From an uncultured Rhodospirillaceae bacterium (GTDB taxonomy: Bacteria > Pseudomonadota > Alphaproteobacteria > Rhodospirillales > Rhodospirillaceae), in NCBI GenBank assembly GCA_943787205.1, contig CALSLN010000005.1:1-64000 (forward strand): a DNA stretch of 64,000 bases, given 5' to 3'. Below the pieces are notes generated by a model. The model searched no databases, was not told where the DNA came from, and saw nothing but the letters and a program-made list of their open reading frames with translations. The translations under genes and the position numbers were made by a program. Positions 10,357 through 19,676 of the stretch are shown here, piece by piece (within the stretch, counting starts at the first letter, position 1; each line of letters opens with the position of its first letter).

Positions 10357-11538
10357 TCAAATTCCTGGAACGGTGTTTTGACCAGCAGCTTGTTCCGTTC
10401 GCATAAACAAATAGGCAGACAGCCCGAAGAATATAGCAAAACTTCCCCACAAGAACGGCCCAGACGGGCAGTTGCGATACCGCAGCAACCTTCTGACCAA
10501 ATTCAATCGTTTTTTGGTAGGCCAGCATCCCCACCAAACCAAGGACTAGACCGACATAACGATTAGAGCGTGGTGATCCAATTCCGAGTGGAATAGCGAG
10601 AAAGGGCATCACGATAATCGAGAGTGCGTAAATGATCCTGCCATGGAGTTCCGCAGCGAGGGCTTGCTGTGGAATGGTATCAGCTAATGTGTATAGAAGA
10701 CTGGTTGGCGGATCAGGCATAAATCCAAATGATCTCATCGCACCTCGCACATAGGCGATAATCAGTTCATGCAGGGTCAGTTCCAATTCATCACTGCCGC
10801 GATCCGGGTATTTACTAGTGCCTTCTGTATCCATGGGAACTTCTAGGACATTAAAGCCCATTGCCGTTCTGTTGGACTTGTCATCTACCCAAGAGACTTG
10901 TTCTCCGTCGAACAGCCTTATGCTTCGGTTACCTGTTAAAATCGGCTTCAATAATCTCACCGCGTCTCGCTGTGACCGTTTCCACACCTCCAGAATCGGT
11001 TCTCGCGGTACCCAAAGAATCGATAGAATTCCGTTCCCGCATTCAAAGACCTCTCAACACGCACCGTGTAGCCATCTGGCGTGTCGATGAAAATCCCTTC
11101 ACCAATCCCTGCCTCAATAATTCCGTTCGTAACTTGATGATGAAGAGAATGATAAACAAAGCGTCCAAGTGGCTCGATGTAACCGGTGAGTCCGAGGCCA
11201 AGAATAGTCACTACGGCCGCAAGCGCCTTAACAGGACTGGACAACTGACCGAGCCCTATGCCCCCAGCGTGGAGTGCATGCAGCTCAGATTGCGTCGATA
11301 AGCGACGGAACGTGATGAAAATACCGAGGAATAAACCTAGGGGTAGAACAAGCCTGATGTAATTAGGGAAAAGGCTGACAATCATTTGGAGGACGACGAA
11401 CGACGATACACCGGACCCCACGGTTAGGTTGAGTAACTGGAGCATCTTCTCCAGAAGGAGAACAACCACACTGATAAACAAAGTTACCAGCATAATTGGT
11501 ACTATTTGCCTCACGATATAGAGGTCTATCCGCCCCAT
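10357..11538 (-). CDS. lptF: LPS export ABC transporter permease LptF (frameshifted)
   Basis: Inner-membrane permease of the LptB2FG complex that extracts lipopolysaccharide. The N-terminus (10957-11538) has DLYIVRQIVPIMLVTL and three membrane spans, with the family block FRRLSTQSELHALHAGGI. The second frame (10301-10987) covers the periplasmic beta-jellyroll (LFDGEQVSWVDD) and the last three spans (AELHGRIIYALSIIVMPFLA, PRSNRYVGLVLGLVGMLAYQ). A third frame (10357-10542) gives the true end SAYLFMRTEQAAGQNTV. Shifts lie near 10985 and 10445. No lptG or lptD gene is adjacent, although lptF-lptG pairs are common. Confidence 0.87.
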
Positions 11539-11595
11539 GACGTCATCCTAGCGTAGTCGGTTCAATCGGAGGACGGCGCCGTCGCCGAGGAACCT

Positions 11596-11610
11596 CTATT
11601 GGGCCAATAG
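11596..11610. promoter_or_regulatory. Perfect palindrome between lptF and ino1
   Basis: CTATTGG-G-CCAATAG, 7-base arms around one base, in the roughly 160-base divergent intergenic region about 90 bases upstream of the inositol-phosphate synthase start. The T-run that follows gives it a faint terminator look, but no plus-strand gene lies upstream. An operator for either divergent unit is possible but unproven. Confidence 0.35.
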
Positions 11611-11698
11611 GCTTTTTCATAGGTTTTCCTAGGTATTTACGACGACAGACTGTTTTACAGCCAATAATTGTGTGATATTACCGCATTGGGGAGTCAAA

Positions 11699-12835
11699 AT
11701 GAACATGATTAACGAAATAAACGGCGAGCAAGTTCGCATCGCGATAATTGGCATGGGTAACTGTGCCAGTTCTCTTATCCAGGGTATCCATTACTACGCG
11801 GGTAAGCCCTTCGACGAATGCTCCGGTGTTCTTCATGAAAAAATCGGCCCCTACGGTGTTTCAGACATTTCAGTCGTTGCCGCGTTCGATGTGGACAAAC
11901 GCAAAGTTGGGCAAGACATTAACGCAGCGATTTATGCGCCGCCCAATTGCACAACTATTTTTGCTCCCGACATTCCAGAGTGTGGCGTTAAAGTCAGCAT
12001 GGGCCGTATCCTTGATGGTGTGGCAGAGCACATGGTTGAGCATCAGCCTGCTCGTACCTTTCTTCCCGCTGACCTCCCAGAGCCTAATGAAGATGACGTT
12101 GTAAAAATTCTCAAAGATGCGCGAGCCCAAGTTTTAGTAAACTACCTTCCGGTTGGCTCCCAAGAAGCAACCGAGTTTTATGCTCAATGTGCGCTCAAGG
12201 CTGGCGTCGGTTTCGTAAACTGCATTCCCGTATTCATCGCAAGTAATGAGGAATGGCGAGCCAAGTTTGAAGCTCGAAACCTTCCAATCATTGGCGATGA
12301 CATCAAAGCTCAAATGGGCGCAACAATCGTCCATCGTGTCCTGACGAACCTATTTCATAAGCGTGGCGCCAAACTCGACCGGACCTATCAAATTAACACC
12401 GGTGGCAACACTGACTTTCTAAACATGCTTAATCGGACGCGCTTAGCATCCAAGAAAATTTCAAAGACAGAATCTGTTCAGTCTGTCGCAGGCTGTCGCC
12501 TCGAAGAAGAAAACATTCACATTGGTCCAAGTGACTATGTGCCATGGCAAAATGATAACAAGGTTTGCTTCCTTCGGGCGGAAGGCCGCTTGTTCGGCGA
12601 TGTCCCAATGAACTTGGAATTGCGGTTGTCCGTTGAAGACTCTCCAAATTCAGCAGGCGTTGCTATCGACATGATCCGATGCTGCCAGGTCGCGCTTGAC
12701 TGCGGTGTTGGCGGATTACTTGAAGGCCCGTCGGCCTTCTTCTGCAAGCATCCACCATTCCAACACGAAGATGACATTGCCTCTGAAATGACAGAGACCT
12801 TCATCACCGATATGAAGTTGCAAGGCGTAGCATAG
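11699..12835 (+). CDS. ino1: Inositol-1-phosphate synthase
   Basis: NAD-dependent conversion of glucose 6-phosphate to inositol 1-phosphate. Start ATG at 11699, preceded by GGGGAG 7 bases upstream; the frame stays open a little further but lacks a site. Residues 13-25 (RIAIIGMGNCASS) form the NAD Rossmann loop. VVAAFDVDKRKVG, NYLPVGSQEAT, GDDIKAQMGATIVHR and INTGGNTDFLNM follow as in the actinobacterial/archaeal short type of the family (about 380 residues). It is the first gene of a four-gene run and overlaps the next by one base, so translation is probably coupled. It supplies the substrate for the downstream cytidylyltransferase. Confidence 0.93.
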   Translation: MNMINEINGEQVRIAIIGMGNCASSLIQGIHYYAGKPFDECSGVLHEKIGPYGVSDISVVAAFDVDKRKVGQDINAAIYAPPNCTTIFAPDIPECGVKVSMGRILDGVAEHMVEHQPARTFLPADLPEPNEDDVVKILKDARAQVLVNYLPVGSQEATEFYAQCALKAGVGFVNCIPVFIASNEEWRAKFEARNLPIIGDDIKAQMGATIVHRVLTNLFHKRGAKLDRTYQINTGGNTDFLNMLNRTRLASKKISKTESVQSVAGCRLEEENIHIGPSDYVPWQNDNKVCFLRAEGRLFGDVPMNLELRLSVEDSPNSAGVAIDMIRCCQVALDCGVGGLLEGPSAFFCKHPPFQHEDDIASEMTETFITDMKLQGVA

Positions 12836-13563
12836 TGAGAGCCGTCATTCTGGCCGCAGGCCAGGGTACAAGAATGAGAGCTGTCGGGCCGAGCAAGCCG
12901 ATGGTATCCGTGGAAGGCACCGCGCTCCTCGAACACGTTGTAACCAACGCGATAACTGGCGGCGTAACAGACTTCACAATTATCACCGGCTATAACGGTG
13001 GTCCAATTCAGGAATATATTCGCAATCTTGCTGTCGACCTGCCCTGCAAGATTACCTGCATTGAGAACACGGACTGGCACTTGGGCAACGGTCGATCCGT
13101 GCTAGCAGCCAAACCAAACATTGACGGCCCCTTTCACGTCCTCATGGCCGACCATCTGTTTGATCCGAACATTCTCGAGATTGTCAGGACTGAACCGCTT
13201 CCAGAAAACGGCGCCCGCCTTGGCGTAGATCTCCGATTGCAAAACCCACATGTCGATATTGACGATGTAACCAAAGTCCATATCAAGGGCGATAAAATAC
13301 TATCCATTGGAAAGACGATCACTGGGTTTAACGCATTCGATACCGGTGTCTTCTGGTGCACGTCCGGGCTTTTTGACGCGCTAGAAGAAAGCATAGAAAA
13401 CGAAAATGATGACTCATTGTCCGGTGGCATCCGCATTCTCGCGGCCAAAGGGTTGATGCGGTGTTGCGATATTGGTGGCCGCACCTGGATAGACGTAGAC
13501 ACGCCGGCGCTCTTAACTCTTGCCCAAGAAGCAATGGTTGAACGATCAAACGCCACGATGTGA
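12835..13563 (+). CDS. CTP:inositol-1-phosphate cytidylyltransferase-like nucleotidyltransferase
   Basis: A 242-residue NTP-transferase. The N-terminal signature LAAGQGTRM (residues 6-14) with SKPM just after (Lys21) is the nucleotide-binding loop of sugar-1-phosphate nucleotidyltransferases. Further motifs are LLEHVV, IITGYNG, HVLMADHLFDP (metal-binding Asp) and TWIDVDTP near the end. The start is GTG overlapping the ino1 TAG. Placed between inositol-1-phosphate synthase and a CDP-alcohol phosphatidyltransferase, the expected reaction is CTP + inositol 1-phosphate to CDP-inositol, as for the IPCT domain of archaeal and thermophile enzymes. Substrate is inferred from context; the fold assignment is firm. 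Confidence 0.82.
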   Translation: MRAVILAAGQGTRMRAVGPSKPMVSVEGTALLEHVVTNAITGGVTDFTIITGYNGGPIQEYIRNLAVDLPCKITCIENTDWHLGNGRSVLAAKPNIDGPFHVLMADHLFDPNILEIVRTEPLPENGARLGVDLRLQNPHVDIDDVTKVHIKGDKILSIGKTITGFNAFDTGVFWCTSGLFDALEESIENENDDSLSGGIRILAAKGLMRCCDIGGRTWIDVDTPALLTLAQEAMVERSNATM

Positions 13564-13572
13564 TGAAGTCCT

Positions 13573-14496
13573 ATGTCTCCCATTGATGCTCAACCCAATG
13601 GCACCAAGTCCCAGCCAAACGAAGATAAAACAAAGTCGAAAGAGTCTGGCCTCAGAAATCAAGAGATAGAAGAAGCGACGAACCGGCTGTTCATACACCG
13701 CATAAGCTCGGCGCTTATCCCACTCTTTATAAAACTTCGTATTACACCCAACTCAGTATCGTGCATGGGTGCTCTGTCCGGCCTAGCCGCCGCGTGGTTA
13801 TACTATGACTTTGCAAATCCGCTCGCCTGCGTTCTTGGTCTTTTATGCATGATCGGATGGCATGTCTTTGACGGTGCAGATGGCCAACTCGCGCGTCAAA
13901 CAGGCCAAACTTCACCCCTTGGCTTTGTCATAGATGGAGTGTGTGACTATGCCACGTTCATCTTTGTCTACGTCGCACTCGCTTTAGCCTTGAGTCTTGA
14001 GTACGGGCCCGGTGCTTGGTTCATAGTCGTCTCAGCAGGGGCGTGCCACGCCATTCAGGCGGCTGCCTTTGAAATGCAGCGAGAATTTTATATTCGTTGG
14101 ACAGGCGACGAAGAGTACGCCCAGTGTTTGGAGAGAACAGACGAGCCGTCGGCATCAACAACCGTGAATATCATTGCGCGATCTTACAGCGTACTTCAGG
14201 AGATCTTTCGTCCCTTGCCCTTCGAACTGGAGAGTCGACTGAAGGAAGCCTCTTTGACAGGTGAACGCCGGATACGTGCTCAGAAAAATTATCAAACCAA
14301 TTTCAAATCCATTGTGGTGAAATGGTCCCTTCTCAGCGCAAACAATAGAACCATCGCGATCTTCGTCTGTTGTATCTCCGGCCAACCCCTTGCCTATTTC
14401 GTGTTTGAGATCGTTATCTTGAGTCTGACCATGTTTGGCTTACTTAAGATGAATAAGAGTGCAAAGAATGCATTCGCCGCCCAACTCGATCTGTAG
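13573..14496 (+). CDS. CDP-alcohol phosphatidyltransferase family membrane enzyme, probably CDP-inositol-using
   Basis: A 307-residue multi-span membrane protein. The full CDP-alcohol phosphotransferase motif is present: Asp100, Asp103-Gly104, Ala107-Arg108, Gly117, Asp121 and Asp125 (DGADGQLAR, then GFVIDGVCD). It has hydrophobic spans on both sides and a long polar insert (about 180-250), which is unusual in length for the family. Preceded by a cytidylyltransferase that should make CDP-inositol, it likely transfers phosphoinositol from that donor to a lipid alcohol, or to inositol phosphate as in di-myo-inositol phosphate synthesis. An ordinary phosphatidylinositol-phosphate synthase using CDP-diacylglycerol is the alternative. 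Ten bases after the cytidylyltransferase stop. Confidence 0.82.
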   Translation: MSPIDAQPNGTKSQPNEDKTKSKESGLRNQEIEEATNRLFIHRISSALIPLFIKLRITPNSVSCMGALSGLAAAWLYYDFANPLACVLGLLCMIGWHVFDGADGQLARQTGQTSPLGFVIDGVCDYATFIFVYVALALALSLEYGPGAWFIVVSAGACHAIQAAAFEMQREFYIRWTGDEEYAQCLERTDEPSASTTVNIIARSYSVLQEIFRPLPFELESRLKEASLTGERRIRAQKNYQTNFKSIVVKWSLLSANNRTIAIFVCCISGQPLAYFVFEIVILSLTMFGLLKMNKSAKNAFAAQLDL

Positions 14497-14517
14497 TGAG
14501 CGGAGGCTAGCCCCCGC

Positions 14518-15831
14518 ATGACAAACACCTCTCCTCCCGACGGATCTTCTCATCTAGATAAAGATAAGCGCGACATTAAACGCGGATCGACTTTAAGCAT
14601 TCTCGGGTTTCTCGCCCGCCTTTGCGCAAGAGTTCCCTTCCTGTTTATCGCCGGAAGACTCTATGGATCTGCAACCTACGGAGAATACGTTCTTCTCACG
14701 GCAATCGTAGAAACGACGGCCCTGCTTTCCACCTTCGGTCTGAAGAGAACCATATTCAGTTTTATGGACGAAGATGGGGAAGATAAAGAGAGTGCCGCTA
14801 CGATTCGCCACGCCCTCGTGCTTGGATTAGCACTGTCCTTTGGCCTTGTTGTCCTTATTCAGGCGACCGCTACACCTGTACTCGATTTTTTCTCAGCCAC
14901 TGAAGCGCACACGAACTTAGTTATTCTCGCCTGCGCCATTCCATTTATTTCCCTGACCGATATTTTACTATCATCTACTTTGTCGCGACGGGTTATGCGC
15001 TACGAAATTGCCGTTAGAAGCTTTGTCGAACCCCTATCTTTAACGCTCTTTAGTCTCGGGTTTTATCTGATTGGGTTCCGGGAGTCTGGGCTCATACTGG
15101 CGTTCCTGTTGGCTTTTGCTTTCGCCGCCGCCGTTTCAGCATTTGGATGCTCAAAGGTTTTCGGCTTGCAGAATATCCTCCTTGGACGTCTTCACGCATC
15201 CACTTTGCTTCACATGGCGCAAAAGTCTGCGTCGACGTGCCTCCATGACCTCACTCGAGTGTTGGTTACACGCATAGACACGTTTGCTGTCGGGTATTTT
15301 TTCTCGACTTCAAGCGTTGGGCTTTATGGGATGGCGCAACAATTTTTGACCATTGTCGAAAAGATTGCCTTTAGCTTCTACCCAATGCTTATGCCTGTTG
15401 TTTCAGCAGCTGTTTCGACGGGCGACCGACACAGATTACTCGAACAATTGCGTTCAGCCGGTCGACGCTTGGTTCTTCTCCAACTTCCCGTCGTTCTGCT
15501 CTTTTACATCCTGGGTGAATACCTGCTCGGCCTCATCGGCCCAGAATTCGCGGGGGCCTGGCAAGTCCTTATGATCTTAGCCGTTGGCTGCTGGATTAAC
15601 TCTGTAATTCAATTGGTGGAAATTCCGCTCACCTATATACGACCAACTGCAAATGTAATCTGCAGTCTCGTTGCTATCGCTATCTATCTGGCATCGGTTA
15701 CGATTATGAAGGAACAATTTGGATTCAACGGAATCGCTTTGACATCCGTATCAGCTGCGTTCTTAGCCAACGTCCTATTGCTCACCATCTTTACGCAAAC
15801 AGACCTAAAGCCCGTCAACGAAAAGCCTTAA
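14518..15831 (+). CDS. Polysaccharide/lipid flippase of the MATE-like MVF superfamily
   Basis: A 437-residue protein with about 12 to 14 hydrophobic segments, beginning after a charged N-terminus (DKDKRDIKRGS). FLARLCARVPFLFIAGRLYG resembles the first helix of Wzx-type flippases, and the C-terminal half has the paired-helix pattern of polysaccharide biosynthesis exporters. Start ATG at 14518, 22 bases after the preceding stop, so it probably belongs to the inositol operon. Its cargo may be the inositol-containing lipid made by the three genes before it, or a glycolipid precursor. No glycosyltransferase is adjacent. Confidence 0.75.
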   Translation: MTNTSPPDGSSHLDKDKRDIKRGSTLSILGFLARLCARVPFLFIAGRLYGSATYGEYVLLTAIVETTALLSTFGLKRTIFSFMDEDGEDKESAATIRHALVLGLALSFGLVVLIQATATPVLDFFSATEAHTNLVILACAIPFISLTDILLSSTLSRRVMRYEIAVRSFVEPLSLTLFSLGFYLIGFRESGLILAFLLAFAFAAAVSAFGCSKVFGLQNILLGRLHASTLLHMAQKSASTCLHDLTRVLVTRIDTFAVGYFFSTSSVGLYGMAQQFLTIVEKIAFSFYPMLMPVVSAAVSTGDRHRLLEQLRSAGRRLVLLQLPVVLLFYILGEYLLGLIGPEFAGAWQVLMILAVGCWINSVIQLVEIPLTYIRPTANVICSLVAIAIYLASVTIMKEQFGFNGIALTSVSAAFLANVLLLTIFTQTDLKPVNEKP

Positions 15832-15836
15832 GCCTT

Positions 15837-16058
15837 CTAGCGCTTAGAGTCTTTTTCCGCTTTTTTCTTCGCTAGCACAAATTGAAGTTTTTTGAGCGCA
15901 TTCACGCGTAAACTATACGGGGTCATCGTTGGCGAGCCGACCACTACAACTTCAGTATTCGTACGCGGGTCTATAGCCGCAACCCGAACAGCGTTGCCCA
16001 GGACCTGGTATTCAAACAGCACTTCATCTAAATCGACCTCGCCAGTGCCACGTGGCAT
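15837..16058 (-). CDS. Conserved small protein, DUF6898-like
   Basis: A 73-residue protein if started at ATG 16056-16058 (MPRGTGEVDLDEVLFEY). The open frame continues upstream into the region opposite the penicillin-acylase gene, so the shorter start is preferred. It has a compact pattern: LFEYQVLGNAVRVAAIDPRTNTEVVVVG, written here in two strands, then a Lys-rich helix ending KKLQFVLAKKK. I recall similar small alphaproteobacterial proteins of unknown function; the family name is tentative. It is convergent with the flippase gene, 5 bases away. Confidence 0.6.
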   Translation of the reverse strand: MPRGTGEVDLDEVLFEYQVLGNAVRVAAIDPRTNTEVVVVGSPTMTPYSLRVNALKKLQFVLAKKKAEKDSKR

Positions 16059-16159
16059 CGGAAGATATTTCTTTCTATCATCCCATGAATTCGTCACAAA
16101 CGTGTTTTCCTGCGTCGGTCTACGATCCGGAAAAGATAACGTTTCTGCCAATAACCGCA

Positions 16160-18559
16160 ATGAAAACCATGCTCTGGCTCAAAAAATTAGCGATATTTTG
16201 TTTCACCGTTGCCTGCCTACTGGGAGCCACCACGACTTGGCTCACTTTCAGGTCGCTTCCAAATATCGATGGCTTAACACAGGTACCAGGACTCAAATCC
16301 TCCGTCGAGATTCGTCGTGATGACAGAGGGATTCCATTTATTCAGGCAATCAATGAAGGTGATGCCTACTTTGGTCTCGGTTACGCCCACGCCCAAGACC
16401 GCTTGTTTCAAATGGATTTTATGCGCCGTCTTGGTGCCGGCCGGTTGTCTGAAGTTCTCGGCCAGCAAGGTCTCGGGTCAGACAAATTCATGCGTACCCT
16501 CGGGATATACAAGCATGCACAAGAAAACCTTAATGTTCTTAATCCTGAGACGGTTCACGTTCTCCAACGATATGCCGATGGCGTAAATGCATGGCTTGAA
16601 ACGCACCCGAACCCTCTACCACCTGAATTTCAATTGCTGAATTACACCCCAGACCCATGGCAGTTAGCGGATAGCCTCGTTTGGCAAAAGCTCATGGGCC
16701 TCTCACTCGCTGGAAACTGGCGAGATGAATTACTGCGTAGCGCTTTGCTCAATGCGTTGCCATCCGAACGCGTTTCTGAACTCTGGCCTGATTTACAAGA
16801 GGGAACGCCAACGACACTCGCTGACGCACAATCAAGTATATCAATCAGACTGGCTCACGGTCTTGTGGACTCTATCGATACCCATGCGCGCCCGACTCTC
16901 GCGTCCAACATTTGGGTGTTGGACGGGAAACACACAAGCAGTGGAAAACCCCTTTTGGCTAGTGATCCCCACCTGGGTTACCAAGCCCCTCTAGTCTGGT
17001 ATCTCGCGCGATTGGAATGGCCGGGTGAAATGCGGGTTGGCGCAACAACGCCCGGATTCCCATTCGTCGTTATCGGGCATAACAACCACACAGCATGGGG
17101 CATGACCACAACACACTCTGACCTTCAGGACATTTTCATTGAGAAAGTTGCGGCCAGCGGTCGCTACCTCACCCCCGATGGTCAGGCTGACTTTGCGAGC
17201 CACGAAGAAACTATCAGTGTTCGGTTCAATGACCCTGTGTCCCTCACGGTACGCAGAACAAGACATGGACCGGTTGTCAGTGACCTCGCCGCATTTTCTA
17301 TGCCCGGGCTTGAGGAAGATTCAGTCCTGTCCCTTGCCGCTACATTGTTAAGGGATGACGATGGTACCGCGAACTCCATACAGTCCGTTGCGCGAAGCCG
17401 GTCAGTAGAAGACGTGAAGACGGCGCTTTCCAAATTCGAAGGCCCTCAGCAGAACTTTATGTATGCCGATACAGGCGGTGGTATCGGCTTCAGCGCGGCG
17501 GCCTATGTTCCGATCCGGTTAAAAGGTGACGGGACTGTGCCCGTACCCGGTTGGTCTGGCGAGTATGATTGGCAAGGCAGGGTGCCTTACGAAGAACTGC
17601 CCCACAGTCTCCGGCCCAAGACCGGTCGCCTCGTCAATGCCAACAACCGCCCTGTTCCTAGAGACTACCCTCACCTCATCGCTGCAACGTTTCCAGCTGG
17701 ATACCGGGCCGAGCGTATTGAGCAGCGTCTCGATCTGCTTGGATCTTCAGAGGCGACAGTCGCTGATATGCTCGATATCCAGATCGATAGCGTGTCCACA
17801 ATGGTTCACGATCTGCTTCCGGTTTTACTGAAATCCGCTAAACCGGAGACAGAGTTAGAACGCAAGACCATCGAATTGTTAGAGGCTTGGGATGGCCTGA
17901 TGGACCGTGAGCGTCCTGAACCTCTCCTGTTCTTGACGTGGATGGACTTCATAAAAGAAGAGCTGATTGCTGACGAGCTAGGTGCGAACTACCGATCATT
18001 TCGCGGCGGCAACCCAGTTCTCATTAGAGAAATTCTGACCACTAAGCAGCATTGGTGCGACGTAACGTCGACATCAGACGTCGAGACTTGCGATTCTGCG
18101 GTCTCGAAAGCGCTGGACCGTGCAATCGATTGGCTCGCTGAGCGTCCAGAGCTTAGCGACAAAGCCTTAGACCATTGGAGGTGGGGCGATTTTCATCGTG
18201 CTCGTTTCGCCCACCCGCTTTTTAGTTTCATTCCAGGACTGTCTGATCTGACAACCGTGGAAATTGAATCCGACGGATCAGATCACACGATCAACCGCGG
18301 GGCATATCGTGCAGCGCGCGGTAGAGCACCGTTTATCAACACACATGGCGCCGGCCTCAGATCGGTGTTTGACTTGGCCAATCTGGATCAATCGCGATTC
18401 ATGATTGCCGTAGGGCAATCTGGGCATCCCTTATCCCCCCACTACAAAGACCTGAATACGCCGTGGAGAAATGGTGAATCCTTTGCTTTACCGCCGTTTA
18501 GAGACATTGAACCAGCTTCAGCCCTAAAACTCGAACCGCTGGCCAATCAGGCCAAATAG
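16160..18559 (+). CDS. Penicillin acylase family Ntn hydrolase
   Basis: A 799-residue amidohydrolase made as one chain that cleaves itself into alpha and beta subunits. Start ATG at 16160, giving a hydrophobic N-terminal anchor or signal (about residues 5-25). The open frame 36 codons upstream lies over the neighbouring promoter. The alpha part has DDRGIPFIQA and FGLGYAHAQDRLFQMD. The beta-chain nucleophile is Ser249 in LASNIWVL, where the family usually has GSNxW. HTSSGKPLLASDPHLG and GHNNHTAWGMT follow, with the oxyanion Asn. Substrates in the family include acyl-homoserine lactones, beta-lactams and other N-acyl compounds, so the true substrate cannot be told. It probably acts in the periplasm. 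Confidence 0.9.
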   Translation: MKTMLWLKKLAIFCFTVACLLGATTTWLTFRSLPNIDGLTQVPGLKSSVEIRRDDRGIPFIQAINEGDAYFGLGYAHAQDRLFQMDFMRRLGAGRLSEVLGQQGLGSDKFMRTLGIYKHAQENLNVLNPETVHVLQRYADGVNAWLETHPNPLPPEFQLLNYTPDPWQLADSLVWQKLMGLSLAGNWRDELLRSALLNALPSERVSELWPDLQEGTPTTLADAQSSISIRLAHGLVDSIDTHARPTLASNIWVLDGKHTSSGKPLLASDPHLGYQAPLVWYLARLEWPGEMRVGATTPGFPFVVIGHNNHTAWGMTTTHSDLQDIFIEKVAASGRYLTPDGQADFASHEETISVRFNDPVSLTVRRTRHGPVVSDLAAFSMPGLEEDSVLSLAATLLRDDDGTANSIQSVARSRSVEDVKTALSKFEGPQQNFMYADTGGGIGFSAAAYVPIRLKGDGTVPVPGWSGEYDWQGRVPYEELPHSLRPKTGRLVNANNRPVPRDYPHLIAATFPAGYRAERIEQRLDLLGSSEATVADMLDIQIDSVSTMVHDLLPVLLKSAKPETELERKTIELLEAWDGLMDRERPEPLLFLTWMDFIKEELIADELGANYRSFRGGNPVLIREILTTKQHWCDVTSTSDVETCDSAVSKALDRAIDWLAERPELSDKALDHWRWGDFHRARFAHPLFSFIPGLSDLTTVEIESDGSDHTINRGAYRAARGRAPFINTHGAGLRSVFDLANLDQSRFMIAVGQSGHPLSPHYKDLNTPWRNGESFALPPFRDIEPASALKLEPLANQAK

Positions 18560-18606
18560 CCTTAAAGTTCAACCTGTTTTGAAACGACTAAGGTTCTTTG
18601 GAAGTC

Positions 18607-19581
18607 ATGTCTGACCGTCCAGAATTTGGCGGTGGTGGTGGTGGCGTAGGCGGCGGCAACATCATTATCGTTAAGCGCATCAACAAAGGCGAACACGGCC
18701 ACCACGGTGGCGCGTGGAAAGTTGCTTACGCTGATTTTGTGACTGCCATGATGGCCTTCTTCCTCTTGCTTTGGTTGCTGAACGCCGTGACCGAAGAACA
18801 GCTCAATGGTATTTCCGACTATTTCACGCCCGTCTCCACAGCATCAATCAATCAAAGCGGTGCTGGCGGGATCCTCGGTGGCCTCACAGTTGGTGAAGGC
18901 GCCCAGGAAAGCCAAACGGGCAGTACCGCTGTTGTTCCTCTTCCTCCGCCAACCGTTGGACAAGGTGGTGAAGACTTAACCGATCCAGGTGAAGGCCCTT
19001 CCAGAAACCCCACGGAAGAAGATATCGAAGAAGCCATGCGGGCAAGAGAAGAAGCTCAATTTGAGCAAGCCGCCGATGAGTTAGAGAAACTGATACAGGG
19101 CATTCCGGAACTCTCAGAGCTCGCGGACAGCCTCCTCATCGACAACACACCTGAAGGCCTGCGCATTCAAATCGTTGACCAAGACGGATTACCCCTCTTT
19201 CCCTCAGGTAGCGCCGCTATGTATGGCTACACCAGAGAGATCATCAGCCTCGTTGCACGAGTAATCACACGCCTTCCGAACGAACTCAGTATTTCAGGGC
19301 ACACCGATGCGACACCGTTTGTTGATCCCTCGGGTTACAGCAACTGGGAACTCAGCGCAGACAGGGCTCTGGCGACACGGCGCGCACTAGAAGACTTCGG
19401 CGTAGTTGAAAAACGGGTCTCCAAAGTCACAGGGCAAGCCGCAAACGAACCCCTGCTGGAAGATAACCCTGGCGCGCCCCAGAATCGGCGTATCAGCATC
19501 GTGCTGCTCAGAGGTGACGGTTCCACAGCCGCAGCCTTTGATCGCCTGCCAGACTTCCTGGAACCGGCGTTCACGCGCTAA
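18607..19581 (+). CDS. motB: Flagellar motor stator protein MotB
   Basis: Peptidoglycan-anchored half of the stator. Start ATG at 18607. The Gly-rich leader is followed by IIIVKRINKGEHGHHGGAWKV in two halves, then one membrane helix with the proton-carrying Asp43 in YADFVTAMM. A long acidic, low-complexity linker (about 75-160) precedes the OmpA-like peptidoglycan-binding domain (ISGHTDATPF, NWELSADRALATRRAL, ANEPLLEDNPGAPQNRRI). Length 324 residues is normal. No motA or other flagellar gene is adjacent, so MotA must be encoded elsewhere. The frame is intact. Confidence 0.92.
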   Translation: MSDRPEFGGGGGGVGGGNIIIVKRINKGEHGHHGGAWKVAYADFVTAMMAFFLLLWLLNAVTEEQLNGISDYFTPVSTASINQSGAGGILGGLTVGEGAQESQTGSTAVVPLPPPTVGQGGEDLTDPGEGPSRNPTEEDIEEAMRAREEAQFEQAADELEKLIQGIPELSELADSLLIDNTPEGLRIQIVDQDGLPLFPSGSAAMYGYTREIISLVARVITRLPNELSISGHTDATPFVDPSGYSNWELSADRALATRRALEDFGVVEKRVSKVTGQAANEPLLEDNPGAPQNRRISIVLLRGDGSTAAAFDRLPDFLEPAFTR

Positions 19582-19676
19582 GCCGCATAAATGATGGGTT
19601 TTTGGCCTATTCACCCCTTGCTAACGCCTTGTAGGCTATGCACTGTAAGTCGATCTTTGAATACGTTTGGTAGTTG

